Assembly (NCBI GenBank): GCA_020353195.1
Contig: CP070691.1
Location: 2,381,985 to 2,414,743, forward strand
Origin: Phycisphaerales bacterium
GTDB taxonomy: Bacteria; Planctomycetota; Phycisphaerae; UBA1845
Direction of reading: 5' to 3'
Length of the DNA: 32,759 nt
Shown here: positions 1-8,440 of the stretch, one piece after another
Layout: each line of letters begins with the position of its first letter
Position numbering within the stretch: the first letter of the stretch is position 1
Notes under the pieces: model-generated
What the model was told of the DNA's origin: nothing
Database searches by the model: none
The model's input: only the letters and a program-made list of their open reading frames with translations
Made by a program: the position numbers and the translations under genes

Positions 1-1142
1 ATGTCCATGTCACCGAAGGCGTCCATCGCTGCATGGAGCTGGCCCAACCCACCGTCGATCAGGACCACGTCGGGGTAGAGCTCTTCCCCGGTGGCGGCGT
101 GGCGGTACCGACGGGTGACCACCTCGCGGATCATGGCGTAATCGTCCTGCCCCTCGACGCTCTTGATGCGGAACCGCTTGTATCCGGGCTTGAACGGCTT
201 GCCGTCCACGAAGCAGATCAGCGAGCCGACCGACTCGTCGCCCTGCAGATTGGCCACGTCGATGCCCTCGATGATCCGGGGCGGACGCTCCAGGTCCAAC
301 AGCTCGCCGAGCTTCTCCAGGCCCCGCGCCGGATCCACGAAGAAGACCTCCGGCTGAACGTGCGTGTCGGGCGTTCCGGACAGCGACAGGGACTCGATGG
401 CCTTGATGCGGTCGCGGAGGACCGCGGCATCTTCGAACCGCAGTTCGGCGGCCGCCTGCTCCATCTCGGTTTTCATCTGACGCAGCACCACCGATCGTTT
501 CGAGGCCATGAAACGCTTCAGCCGGTCAATGTCCTTGCGATAGGCCTCCTTCCCGACGCGGTCGGCACAGGGGGCGGTGCAGCGTTTGATCGAATGAAGC
601 AGGCAGGGGCGGAAGAACCGGCGGGCTTCGTCGTCGGCGCGAATGTCCAACTCGCACGTGCGAAACCGGAACACCTTCTGCAAGGCGTTGAGCGCTTCGC
701 GAATCGCGTGAGCGCTGACGAAGGGCCCGTACAGCCTCGTGCCCTTGGCCCTCGGTTGCCGCGTCACGTAGACGCCGGGGAAGTCGTCGCGAACCGTGAT
801 CTCGATGTACGGAAACGTCTTGTCGTCGCGAAGCTGGGCGTTGAACGGCGGCTGAATGTCCTTGATCAGCCGGCTTTCCTGCAGCAGGGCGTCGACCTCG
901 GTCTCCGCGTCGAGAAAGTCGATGTCGTCGACCCTCGTGACCATGCGGGCGATCTCCGGCCCGCGCGTGTTGAGCAGGTCGGCACGATCCTGGAAATAGC
1001 TGCTGACGCGGGCCCGCAGGTCGTTGGCCTTACCGACGTACAGCACCCGTCCGGAGGCGTCTTTCATGAGATAGACGCCCGGCGCCTTGGGGAAGCGGGC
1101 GATCGTCTCCCGCAGCTTCTTGATCCGCCGCTCGTCGTCCAT
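1..1142 (-). CDS. uvrC: UvrABC excinuclease subunit C, N-terminal part (runs off the left edge)
   Basis: UvrC makes both incisions around a lesion in nucleotide excision repair, in the cytoplasm with UvrA and UvrB. About 380 residues are in the window. The GIY-YIG nuclease domain lies at about residues 18-95 (APGVYLMKD, then LYVGKAN). Four cysteines at 163, 180, 188 and 192 sit where known UvrC proteins hold a [4Fe-4S] cluster. A UVR helix pair that contacts UvrB is near residues 215-250. The start of the RNase H-like endonuclease domain (VVLIDGGLGQLHAA) is visible just before the sequence ends. The ATG at 1142 gives a normal UvrC N-terminus. The stop codon of the lipoprotein gene upstream is only about 38 bp away, but their functions look unrelated. 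Assignment is near certain; the C-terminal HhH region is outside the window. Confidence 0.96.
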   Translation of the reverse strand, partial: MDDERRIKKLRETIARFPKAPGVYLMKDASGRVLYVGKANDLRARVSSYFQDRADLLNTRGPEIARMVTRVDDIDFLDAETEVDALLQESRLIKDIQPPFNAQLRDDKTFPYIEITVRDDFPGVYVTRQPRAKGTRLYGPFVSAHAIREALNALQKVFRFRTCELDIRADDEARRFFRPCLLHSIKRCTAPCADRVGKEAYRKDIDRLKRFMASKRSVVLRQMKTEMEQAAAELRFEDAAVLRDRIKAIESLSLSGTPDTHVQPEVFFVDPARGLEKLGELLDLERPPRIIEGIDVANLQGDESVGSLICFVDGKPFKPGYKRFRIKSVEGQDDYAMIREVVTRRYRHAATGEELYPDVVLIDGGLGQLHAAMDAFGDMD

Positions 1143-1180
1143 CTGATGATTCTATGCCGCCGGATCTGCGAAGGGGCCCG

Positions 1181-3661
1181 TCAATACCGTCTTTCTCCGC
1201 TCCAGTACGTCTCGGGGATCTCCCAGTCGGCGCCGTAGGTATTGATCGTTCCGCATTCGATGCTCCAGCAGTCGTCGGAAACGGTCCCCTTGTAGACGGT
1301 CGTCAGGCCGACGTCAGGCGACGCGATCGTTATGGTGATGGTCTCACCGACCACCTGCCAGGTGTAGTCGTCGAACGGCTCCTCCGCCCAATGGTACTTG
1401 ATGGTGCCGTCGGAGTAGAACTCCCAAACGGTGTCACCGGTCACGTCTCCGGCGCACTGTGGGTCGTCATAGTACCGGATGCCCCAACTGCCTTCGCCGA
1501 TCGCCGGAGGGTCCATCGGGATGTAGATCGTGCACTCGTCCTCGCCCTCATAGTACGCGTGGAGCCAGTCGAACCCGACCCAAGGCCAATCCGCCGTCGC
1601 CAAGCGGTCGGCATCAGTCTCCGGTTTGGCCGTGACGAGGAATCCCAGCAGGTTCTCGCCCGGGCGCAGCTCAATCGGGGAGTTTAACGGTGTGCCCAGG
1701 TTTCCCCAGCGGTAGATGGTCACATGCCCCTCGAAACCGGCGTCAAGCTCGACCTCGAGGCGCTTCTTGTCGGTCTGGAAATCGTTGAGCAGGTCGAGCT
1801 CGTAGTTGTCGGTGATGTTGTTGGCGTCGTCACGTTCAATCACGCGCAGGTTGTATCTGGGGAACTGGCCTTCGAGCAGGCCGTAGTCCGGATCGGGTGG
1901 CAGAAACGCATCACCAATGCCGCCGGCCTCCAGGTCCACCCAGAAGCCATAGATCTTGCTCCACTGATAGTCGGACGTCTTGCCCTTGAACCAGACTCGG
2001 TCGTAGTTGTACGTCTGCCCCGCCTCCACCGCCCGCGTGTTGTCCGCCGACTCGTAAGGCGTGAAACTCCTGTCCACGAATTCGATCTTGAGCTCGGTCT
2101 GTCCGGGGTAATTGGGATCGGCCACGTGCAGGGTCCGGCCGTTGATCGCCCAGCAGACCAGGGCGTGGGACTTGCCGGTGGTGGTGCTGTGGATCCCCAT
2201 CAGTTGAGGTTCCGGCGGCCGCTTCCCGTTCTTGCTGGTGATCTCGAACGCAGCGGCGAAACAGTAGAAGTCGATCTCGGCGGTGGTCAATCGGCGGCCC
2301 TCGATCTTCTCGTTCTCGATCTTCTTCCAGATCTCCTGGTTCGCGCAGCTATTCACCCGGTTCTGCACGACCGAGCACAGCTTGATGGCCCCGTCATCGT
2401 CTCGCCAGAAATCCGGCGTCTTCCGATCGGGACCGAGGTCGTTGTCGTACCGCCCCCAAAGTTGCTCCTCGCCCTGGCGCCTCCTTTCGATGAAGTACCA
2501 GATCGCGCCGAGGCTCATGCCACGGCAATGCCCGGTGGGGGCCAGAACCGATCCGTAGTTGGCGAACTGCCAGTCATCCCGCCCGGGTTTGAACTCGCTG
2601 TCGAGATTCAGCGATTCCAACCTGGACTTGTCGAAGACGAACACACCCGAGGATGAGAAGTGACGGGTCATGATCGTCAGCGACGTCGCATCCTGATCGA
2701 GCACAGGGATCCCCTCGAAATCCCCCGTGTCTTGATCATAGTAAAACGCCATCGCGAACCTGTCTTCCGGAATGTCCACCGGGATGGTGACGGTGAGGAT
2801 GTCATCCGCGTACTGCCCCCCGTTCTCGACCGTAATCAACGGCGAGACCGGCTGTACGCCGTTGACGAGCGTATGCCCCGTGATCGGCTTGTACGAAACC
2901 GTGAAGGTAGTCGGCTCCGGATAGGCTCCCTCAGGCACCTCGATCGTGAACCCGTCCAGCGGATCGCCCGGGCTGTCCACGATAATGGCCCCACCATCCG
3001 GACCGATCGTCTGCGTCGTGAGGTCGACCGTCTCTCCAAGATCGAGGGGCAGCGGCTCGACGATTGGCGTGGTGTCGTCCTCGTCACCGGAGTCGGACTC
3101 CGCGCCGAACCGAAGGCCCAGCCGGACGATCGTGAGGGTCGCATCAGTATCGCCGGAGGCGGCCAGACAGAGCGTGAACTGCCCGGAACTGACGTACGAC
3201 AACGCCGTGCCCGACAGCGACAGCTCGCTCACGCCGAGAGACACGGCCTGCCCATCATACGACAGCGTGAACGAGCCGACGGCTTGACCATCCTCGCACG
3301 GGTTCGTCGAAGTGGAAGCACCGATGCGGGTAGCGACGGTGATCGACCCCGCCTCACCGATCACCTGCACGCCCTGCGCGTCGACGGACAGTGTGCAGCT
3401 CGACGGGGAATCGGTCGGGGTCCCGTCAAAAAGGGACACCGCGAACGCGTAACGCACGGCCTCTGCGCCGGCCACTACGTCGAACACGGCCCCGCCGCCC
3501 AGATCCAACGTGAAGCTCCTTCCGCTGAGAGGGGACCCGCCGTCGTCATCGGTACCACCGCCAGCGCCCGACGAGCTACAGGCTCCGAGCAGAAGCACCC
3601 CGGACAACAACCCAACGGCACAACACGCCGCCACAATCCGCAATTGGCGCGACCGCATCAT
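1181..3661 (-). CDS. Large lipoprotein with ZU5-like, papain-like and lipocalin-like regions
   Basis: 826 residues. The signal peptide ends in a lipobox (L-G-A-C, Cys28), so the protein should be lipid-anchored on the periplasmic face of a membrane. Residues ~47-187 form a domain shared with the neighbouring lipoprotein at 3856-6267. Residues ~215-335 resemble a ZU5-like module (IGPDGGAI, later EVPEGAYPE). Residues ~365-530 contain GHCRGMS (Cys379), KSHALVCWAI (His499) and VADPNYPG (Asp515), in the order Cys-His-Asp expected of a papain-like cysteine peptidase or transglutaminase-like fold. The C-terminus (~720-826) has alternating W/Y/G patterns like a lipocalin-like beta barrel. The ATG is preceded by GGAGG about 9 nt upstream; a second ATG follows directly. 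No family name is claimed for the whole protein. Activity is inferred only from the residue pattern. Confidence 0.85.
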   Translation of the reverse strand: MMRSRQLRIVAACCAVGLLSGVLLLGACSSSGAGGGTDDDGGSPLSGRSFTLDLGGGAVFDVVAGAEAVRYAFAVSLFDGTPTDSPSSCTLSVDAQGVQVIGEAGSITVATRIGASTSTNPCEDGQAVGSFTLSYDGQAVSLGVSELSLSGTALSYVSSGQFTLCLAASGDTDATLTIVRLGLRFGAESDSGDEDDTTPIVEPLPLDLGETVDLTTQTIGPDGGAIIVDSPGDPLDGFTIEVPEGAYPEPTTFTVSYKPITGHTLVNGVQPVSPLITVENGGQYADDILTVTIPVDIPEDRFAMAFYYDQDTGDFEGIPVLDQDATSLTIMTRHFSSSGVFVFDKSRLESLNLDSEFKPGRDDWQFANYGSVLAPTGHCRGMSLGAIWYFIERRRQGEEQLWGRYDNDLGPDRKTPDFWRDDDGAIKLCSVVQNRVNSCANQEIWKKIENEKIEGRRLTTAEIDFYCFAAAFEITSKNGKRPPEPQLMGIHSTTTGKSHALVCWAINGRTLHVADPNYPGQTELKIEFVDRSFTPYESADNTRAVEAGQTYNYDRVWFKGKTSDYQWSKIYGFWVDLEAGGIGDAFLPPDPDYGLLEGQFPRYNLRVIERDDANNITDNYELDLLNDFQTDKKRLEVELDAGFEGHVTIYRWGNLGTPLNSPIELRPGENLLGFLVTAKPETDADRLATADWPWVGFDWLHAYYEGEDECTIYIPMDPPAIGEGSWGIRYYDDPQCAGDVTGDTVWEFYSDGTIKYHWAEEPFDDYTWQVVGETITITIASPDVGLTTVYKGTVSDDCWSIECGTINTYGADWEIPETYWSGERRY

Positions 3662-3855
3662 CAGTCTTGACCTCCGGTCAGGGGCCAGCCCTCAGTCGCA
3701 TCCGCACGAAGGACCGGACATCCGGCACATCCCCGGCAGACGTGCCGCATGGCGGCGCTCCGCCCAGCCATGCCGGTCCCCCGGAACACGCCAGGTGCAC
3801 GTGCGCCCCCCAACCAAGTGCTCGTTTTGTCACACCCCGCACAAATCGAAGCGCG
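3662..3855. other. Intergenic stretch between the two lipoprotein genes
   Basis: 194 bp containing the ribosome binding site of the 1181-3661 gene (GGAGG on the minus strand just above 3661). I see no strong terminator. On the plus strand one frame reads CSFCHTPH close to 3831, which looks like a haem-binding CXXCH motif; it is treated as a curiosity in the findings, not as a gene. Confidence 0.5.
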
Positions 3856-6267
3856 TCAAGGACTGCTGAGCACGACGTTGTCGATCGCCGGCCCGCAGGC
3901 ACTCCCGCTGCTGCTGAGACTGTAAAACTCGAGTGTCGTCGTCGCACCGGTCGCAACGAACGAGAAGCTCTCCGTGACCCAGTCGATATCAGGCACAGCG
4001 TCCCCGGTCGTGTCAAACGAATAGTCCTGCGTCGCGCCGGCCGCCTCGACACGCATCTGCTTGACCGCGTCACCGCAGATCGGATTGCCCGAAAAGGCAA
4101 ACGTCACGGTGTACGCCTGACCGGCGGTCGTCTGGAACGTCTGCGCGATGCCGCCGGGCCCCGGGGTGCCATCCAAGTCGATAGCCCGAACACCGCTGGC
4201 AGCAGTCCACTCCGTGCCGACATAATCGATCTGCCCGCGCGTAACGACCCAGCCGGTGATACTCGTATCACCGGGATTCAACGGAAGATAGGCGCCCACC
4301 GACAGGGGCCCCTCCTCGAAACTCCCGTTCGTGAACAGACCGTCAACCGCGCACGTGAACGAAGCCGGGTACGGATCACTCTCGACGCCGCGGTCGTCGA
4401 TCATGACCACCTCATAGTCGAAAAACACATCCGTTGTGGCCCCGTAGCAGTAAACCGCGTCCGGGAACACCAGCGGGCTTGTCTCGTCACTGAACGTCAT
4501 CGTCGGCGTCTCACACGTGAACCCCGACGGGCAGACACCGGCCAGTCGATACACGATCTCGACCGGGAACACCGGATCACCGCTCCAGTAAACGGTCAAA
4601 TCGCCCCGGTCACCGCCGGATTCGACCGAAGACGGCCAGCTGACGCTCGTGATCTCGAAAGAGCCCCCCTCATCCTCCTCGGGCACGCATTCACCGTCCT
4701 CACACCGCTCTCCCACGTCACACTCCCAGTCGAACGTGCATTCGTCCTGCATAGGACCGATGTCGGGCGTGCCGGCCGGCCCCTCCAGCGTGATCGCCAT
4801 GATCGCCGCACCCAACCACGTAGGCTCATAGTTGTCCGGAAACCGAGAGGCCACCAACGGGCCCGGATCCACAAGCTCCAACGAGATCATCGACAACGTT
4901 CGCGACGTATCCGGCCGGATCGTCGCGCCGTAACTGTGACCGTCGTACTCCCGATCACAGTCCTGCATCGTCGGACTCGTAAACAGCGGCGTCGGCATCG
5001 CGTGGGGCGGCATGGCCCCGTAAGCTTCCGCAAGACACGGATTCTCCCATGCCCACTCCGCAATGTTCGTCCCCATGACCAGATCGAGCGTCGTGGGCGA
5101 TCCGCCCTCCGCGTAGTCACACGTGACCGTCGCCACCGTAACACCGTCGGGCAGGTCATAAGACCAGGACGACTGCGGAGCCAGGTAGATCGTCTCGACG
5201 TATTCAAGACCCAACGCCGCAAGGTCCAGGTCGATCCAAAGCAGAAGACCCGGTATCGGTGCATCCTCCGAGTTGTCCTCCAGCAACGCCCCGCGATAGG
5301 AATAGTCCACACCGTTGACCGTCGCCGTCGGCTCCACCGCGTCGCCGTTTCCGTCCAGCGGAACCTGGATGATCTCACCATCACCACCACCGTCAGACTG
5401 CTCAGCCTCGCACGTCACCGACGAACCGTCCCATACCACGGTCGCGCTGTAGTTCGTCCCCGTCACCGTCGGACAACTCGTCGAATCCAGCACGACACCG
5501 TTACGACCGGCCTGAATCGTCACCGTGTCACCGATCGCAACGCCCGGCAGCGCCACAGTCCACGACTGGCTCGGAGACACACGATTCGACGGCTCGAATG
5601 TCTCGCCGGGCAGCAGGAAGTGGATGTTCTCGATGTCGTCGTTGCGGAACGTAAACGACGCCGTTGCCGTGGCGGACTCCCCGAACACGATGTCCATGCC
5701 GCCGATGGCGAGCCTCGCGTCGACGTTCCCGCTGACCTCCATGCACAGCGTAAACGAGCCCGTGATGACTTCCGCCAGCGCCGCGGACGGCAGGCCAAGA
5801 GCCGTTTCGCCCATCGAAACGCTCCCGGCTGAAACCGCAACGTCGAACGTCCCGACCCTCGTACCCTCCGTGCACGGGTTCTCCGAACTGACGTCGCCGA
5901 TATAGACCACCACCTCGAACGACCCGGTGATGGGCTGCAACGGCGCGATGGCCTTGTTGACGTCGAGCGGCGTCACCGTCACGCTCGCAGCGTCGAGCGT
6001 GACCTGCCCGGTCGCCGGCTGGTCCGTCGGCGTCTGACCTTCGAACAGGTTGTCCACGCGAACGCCGCCCTTCACCACGCCCTCACCCGCAACCACCTCG
6101 AACACGCCGGCATTGCCGAACATGATCGTGAACGTCTTCCCGGCGATCGTGAACTGGACGAAACCGCCGCCACCGGGCAATTGCCCCACGCGGAACGAGC
6201 AGGCCAGCAGAACGCACACCGCGACCAGCGAGAGAACCCACAACGACATCCTTACGCGTGACGACAC
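3856..6267 (-). CDS. Lipoprotein with choice-of-anchor C domain
   Basis: 803 residues. The start is GTG at 6267 because AAAGGGGG lies about 6 nt upstream; the in-frame ATG at 6249 has no properly spaced site. A signal peptide with lipobox L-L-A-C (Cys23) predicts lipid anchoring. Residues ~42-197 match the N-terminal domain of the lipoprotein downstream (shared NPC.EG, then GSFTLC with SGN.DA). Residues ~298-480 are an unrecognised beta-rich region. A short Cys-rich piece follows at ~510-527 (C-C-C-C pattern, ending EDGECVPEE). Residues ~646-803 have the choice-of-anchor C layout: NGSFEEG, SITGW, IDYVG, DLDGTPGPGGIAQTF, and GPAIDNVV near the end. That domain usually precedes a C-terminal sorting signal, but here the protein simply ends. 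Likely a surface or periplasmic binding protein; ligand unknown. Confidence 0.87.
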   Translation of the reverse strand: MSSRVRMSLWVLSLVAVCVLLACSFRVGQLPGGGGFVQFTIAGKTFTIMFGNAGVFEVVAGEGVVKGGVRVDNLFEGQTPTDQPATGQVTLDAASVTVTPLDVNKAIAPLQPITGSFEVVVYIGDVSSENPCTEGTRVGTFDVAVSAGSVSMGETALGLPSAALAEVITGSFTLCMEVSGNVDARLAIGGMDIVFGESATATASFTFRNDDIENIHFLLPGETFEPSNRVSPSQSWTVALPGVAIGDTVTIQAGRNGVVLDSTSCPTVTGTNYSATVVWDGSSVTCEAEQSDGGGDGEIIQVPLDGNGDAVEPTATVNGVDYSYRGALLEDNSEDAPIPGLLLWIDLDLAALGLEYVETIYLAPQSSWSYDLPDGVTVATVTCDYAEGGSPTTLDLVMGTNIAEWAWENPCLAEAYGAMPPHAMPTPLFTSPTMQDCDREYDGHSYGATIRPDTSRTLSMISLELVDPGPLVASRFPDNYEPTWLGAAIMAITLEGPAGTPDIGPMQDECTFDWECDVGERCEDGECVPEEDEGGSFEITSVSWPSSVESGGDRGDLTVYWSGDPVFPVEIVYRLAGVCPSGFTCETPTMTFSDETSPLVFPDAVYCYGATTDVFFDYEVVMIDDRGVESDPYPASFTCAVDGLFTNGSFEEGPLSVGAYLPLNPGDTSITGWVVTRGQIDYVGTEWTAASGVRAIDLDGTPGPGGIAQTFQTTAGQAYTVTFAFSGNPICGDAVKQMRVEAAGATQDYSFDTTGDAVPDIDWVTESFSFVATGATTTLEFYSLSSSGSACGPAIDNVVLSSP

Positions 6268-6351
6268 AATGACCCCCTTTCGCTAGCTGAAGCCAATCGA
6301 GCCAGACACGGCAGCCAAACTGCGGCGCCGATATGCACAAAGACCGATAAC

Positions 6352-6380
6352 AGTATAGACCGCGGGACGGGCCGCCGCAA
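6352..6380 (-). promoter_or_regulatory. Candidate sigma70 promoter for the 3856-6267 lipoprotein
   Basis: Read on the minus strand, TTGCGG, 17 nt, TATACT. The -10 is a good match and the -35 is weak. It would start transcription near 6345, about 80 nt before the GTG start. Confidence 0.45.
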
Positions 6381-6555
6381 TCAAACAACACCCGTGGCAC
6401 TCGCACCACCACCCTCGCGTCCGCGACCGGCACACGTTGCTGTCCGTCAGTGCCCTCCGCCTGCGCGTGCCCGAGTCCGCCGGGCCCTGTCGTGCCGACA
6501 GCGTCACGACGCTGCGCCCGCGCCGGCCTCAACCGCAACGGACCACCTTCCGATA

Positions 6556-6569
6556 ATCCGATATCGGAT
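6556..6569. promoter_or_regulatory. Perfect 14-bp palindrome, possible operator
   Basis: ATCCGATATCGGAT is fully self-complementary and is flanked by further TCCGAT/CGGAT half-sites. It lies about 40 bp before the start of the formyltransferase-deacetylase gene, a usual place for a dimeric regulator to bind. No regulator gene is adjacent. Confidence 0.35.
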
Positions 6570-6609
6570 CGGATGAGCCCGGACTTGTGCGGGACCGAGG
6601 TGCTCGCGT

Positions 6610-8244
6610 ATGTCAGCGGATTCGCAGTCGCGCCGTGTCGTCATCTTCTCCGGGAAATCCCACACCCCGTCGATGATCGAGCACGTCGAAGCCGTCGCCG
6701 ACGCCTTCCCCCACTGGCACCTGACCGTGCTGCAAGAGCACCCGCCCGGACCACCGTGGCCCCACTACCTGCGCACGAAGCTTCGGCGTCTCCGTCGCCA
6801 GCCGGTGTCGTATCCACTCGAACTGGCGTGGCAGGCGGCCGCCTGGTTTCGACGGACCCACCGGCCGTCAGCCACCGGCGCCGTGCGACTCCCCGACCAA
6901 TTCGAGGACATCGCGCGCCCGAACGTCGACGTCCGCCGGTGCGAATCCCTGCACCATCCGGACACGACGTCCCTGGTCCACTCACTGGAACCGTGGCTCG
7001 GGCTCGCCATCGGCGCCCCAATCCTCGAACCGCATCTGCACAGAATCCCCCGGCACGGGACCATCAACCTTCACAAGTCCCTGCTTCCGCATTACCGCGG
7101 ACAGCCGCCGGGCTTCTGGGAACTGCACGACCAGACGGACCGGACCGGCGCGACCGCCCATCGCGTCGACGACGGCATCGACACCGGCGACATCATCGCC
7201 CAGGCGGCATTGCCGGTTCCGCCATACGCGACGCCGGAAGGACTGGCCGCCCAGCTCGACCGGCTCGGCACCGACGTGCTGATCGACGCCCTCCGGCGCA
7301 TCGACCGCGGCGACACCGCACCGACACCACAGCACACGACCCACGCCATGCCGAATCGACGCCCGCCGTGGCTGACGATTCGGTCGACCCGAAAGCGCCT
7401 CACCCGCCGCCGGTCACCGCGTCGCAGCCGGCACCGCCCGCTTCGCGAGCTGGCCAAGCGAATCGTGCTCGTCGCGTACGTGCACCTCTGGGCGCCGATA
7501 CGCAATCGGGTCCGCCGGCTCCGCGGACGATGCCACGCGACGGTCTTGCTCTACCATCGCGTCAGCGACGACCATCTTGATTCGATCACCGTCGGCATCG
7601 AACAGTTCAACCGGCACCTCGAGATCCTGAAGCGACACTACGACGTGCTCGACCTCCCCGCGTTCCTGCGCCGCCGAGGCCAACCGCGCCGCCGACCCTG
7701 CGCGGTCATCACCTTCGATGACGGCTACCAGGACAACCTGCTGGCAGCCATGCTCCTCCGCCGCGCCGCGACACCGGCCGCGTTCTTCCTCTCCACCGAC
7801 ATCATCACGAACAACGCCGCGTTTCCGCACGACCTGCAACGCCTTCACCGGCGCGTGCCCGCCCTGTCGTGGGACCAGGTCCGCCGGATGGCCGGCTGGG
7901 GATTCGTCATCGGCAACCACACCGCCACCCACGCCAGACTCAGCCGCTTGCCGCTCAACCAGGCAATACGCGAAATCCGGTCCGCCGAGCAGGAACTCGA
8001 CCGCCGGCTCGATCGCAACGGACACGAGCGGTGCCTGGCCTATCCCTACGGAAACCCCGGCGACATCACCGACGACGTCCGCCAGGCGCTCAAGGCCAAC
8101 GGCATCGACTACTGCCTGTCCGCCTACGGAGGCGTGAACCCGCCCGACTTCGACCCCCTCAATATCCTGCGCCAGGGCGTCGATCACAGCTTCAGCCCAC
8201 TGGCCTTCCGCGCCGCCGTCGAAGGCTGGCCATCCAAAGCATGA
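6610..8244 (+). CDS. Formyltransferase-polysaccharide deacetylase fusion protein
   Basis: 544 residues in two enzyme domains. Residues ~8-235 are a formyltransferase of the methionyl-tRNA/sugar formyltransferase fold: INLHKSLLPHYRG holds the catalytic Asn153 and His155, and DDGIDTGDI holds Asp191, with GVTI-like strand context. Such enzymes move a formyl group from 10-formyl-tetrahydrofolate to an amine. Residues ~240-305 are a very basic linker with one amphipathic stretch. Residues ~308-544 are a NodB-type carbohydrate esterase: ITFDDGY (Asp370 base, Asp371 metal ligand), GNHTATH (His437 and His441 metal ligands) and YPYG at 478-481. There is no signal peptide, so it probably acts in the cytoplasm or at the inner membrane. 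The substrate is likely an amino sugar or a lipid-linked precursor. The weak AGG site about 10 nt before ATG leaves the start slightly open. Confidence 0.9.
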   Translation: MSADSQSRRVVIFSGKSHTPSMIEHVEAVADAFPHWHLTVLQEHPPGPPWPHYLRTKLRRLRRQPVSYPLELAWQAAAWFRRTHRPSATGAVRLPDQFEDIARPNVDVRRCESLHHPDTTSLVHSLEPWLGLAIGAPILEPHLHRIPRHGTINLHKSLLPHYRGQPPGFWELHDQTDRTGATAHRVDDGIDTGDIIAQAALPVPPYATPEGLAAQLDRLGTDVLIDALRRIDRGDTAPTPQHTTHAMPNRRPPWLTIRSTRKRLTRRRSPRRSRHRPLRELAKRIVLVAYVHLWAPIRNRVRRLRGRCHATVLLYHRVSDDHLDSITVGIEQFNRHLEILKRHYDVLDLPAFLRRRGQPRRRPCAVITFDDGYQDNLLAAMLLRRAATPAAFFLSTDIITNNAAFPHDLQRLHRRVPALSWDQVRRMAGWGFVIGNHTATHARLSRLPLNQAIREIRSAEQELDRRLDRNGHERCLAYPYGNPGDITDDVRQALKANGIDYCLSAYGGVNPPDFDPLNILRQGVDHSFSPLAFRAAVEGWPSKA

Positions 8245-8395
8245 CCCGACGCGGCGCCTGGCACGCAAATCCAGTGTCCGGCGAACGTTACAGCGAAGCC
8301 GCAGCCGGCCCGTCCGGCCGGTGTCGAACCGGGCCCGTGACGCTCGGCCGGCGTGATTTTTCCCACACGCGGCAATAGTGCCAGTGCGGTCTTCG

Positions 8396-8401
8396 TATAA
8401 T
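8396..8401 (+). promoter_or_regulatory. Candidate -10 element (TATAAT)
   Basis: A perfect TATAAT lies 40 bp before the ATG of the 8441 gene, with no good TTGACA at the expected distance. It is the only consensus -10 in the 196-bp gap after the fusion gene. Confidence 0.4.
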
Positions 8402-8440
8402 CTACTAGGCTAGGCCGATGACCAGCATGGGAGGTGCGGT

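Larger units (their letters stand above)
6268..6609. other. Divergent intergenic region
   Basis: 342 bp between the minus-strand lipoprotein and the plus-strand fusion gene. It holds the candidate minus-strand promoter at 6352-6380 and a 14-bp palindrome at 6556-6569. The middle (about 6380-6550) is GC-rich and shows no convincing gene on either strand; open frames there lack ribosome binding sites and recognisable protein sequence. Confidence 0.5.

Noticed and set aside
33..1238. 401-codon plus-strand open frame across uvrC
   Set aside because: It is a frame shadow in GC-rich DNA; the minus strand encodes clear UvrC, and the plus-strand translation has no recognisable domain.
3667..5832. 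721-codon plus-strand open frame
   Set aside because: It is Arg-rich, lies antisense to the choice-of-anchor lipoprotein, and has no domain or ribosome binding site; typical GC-rich antisense frame.
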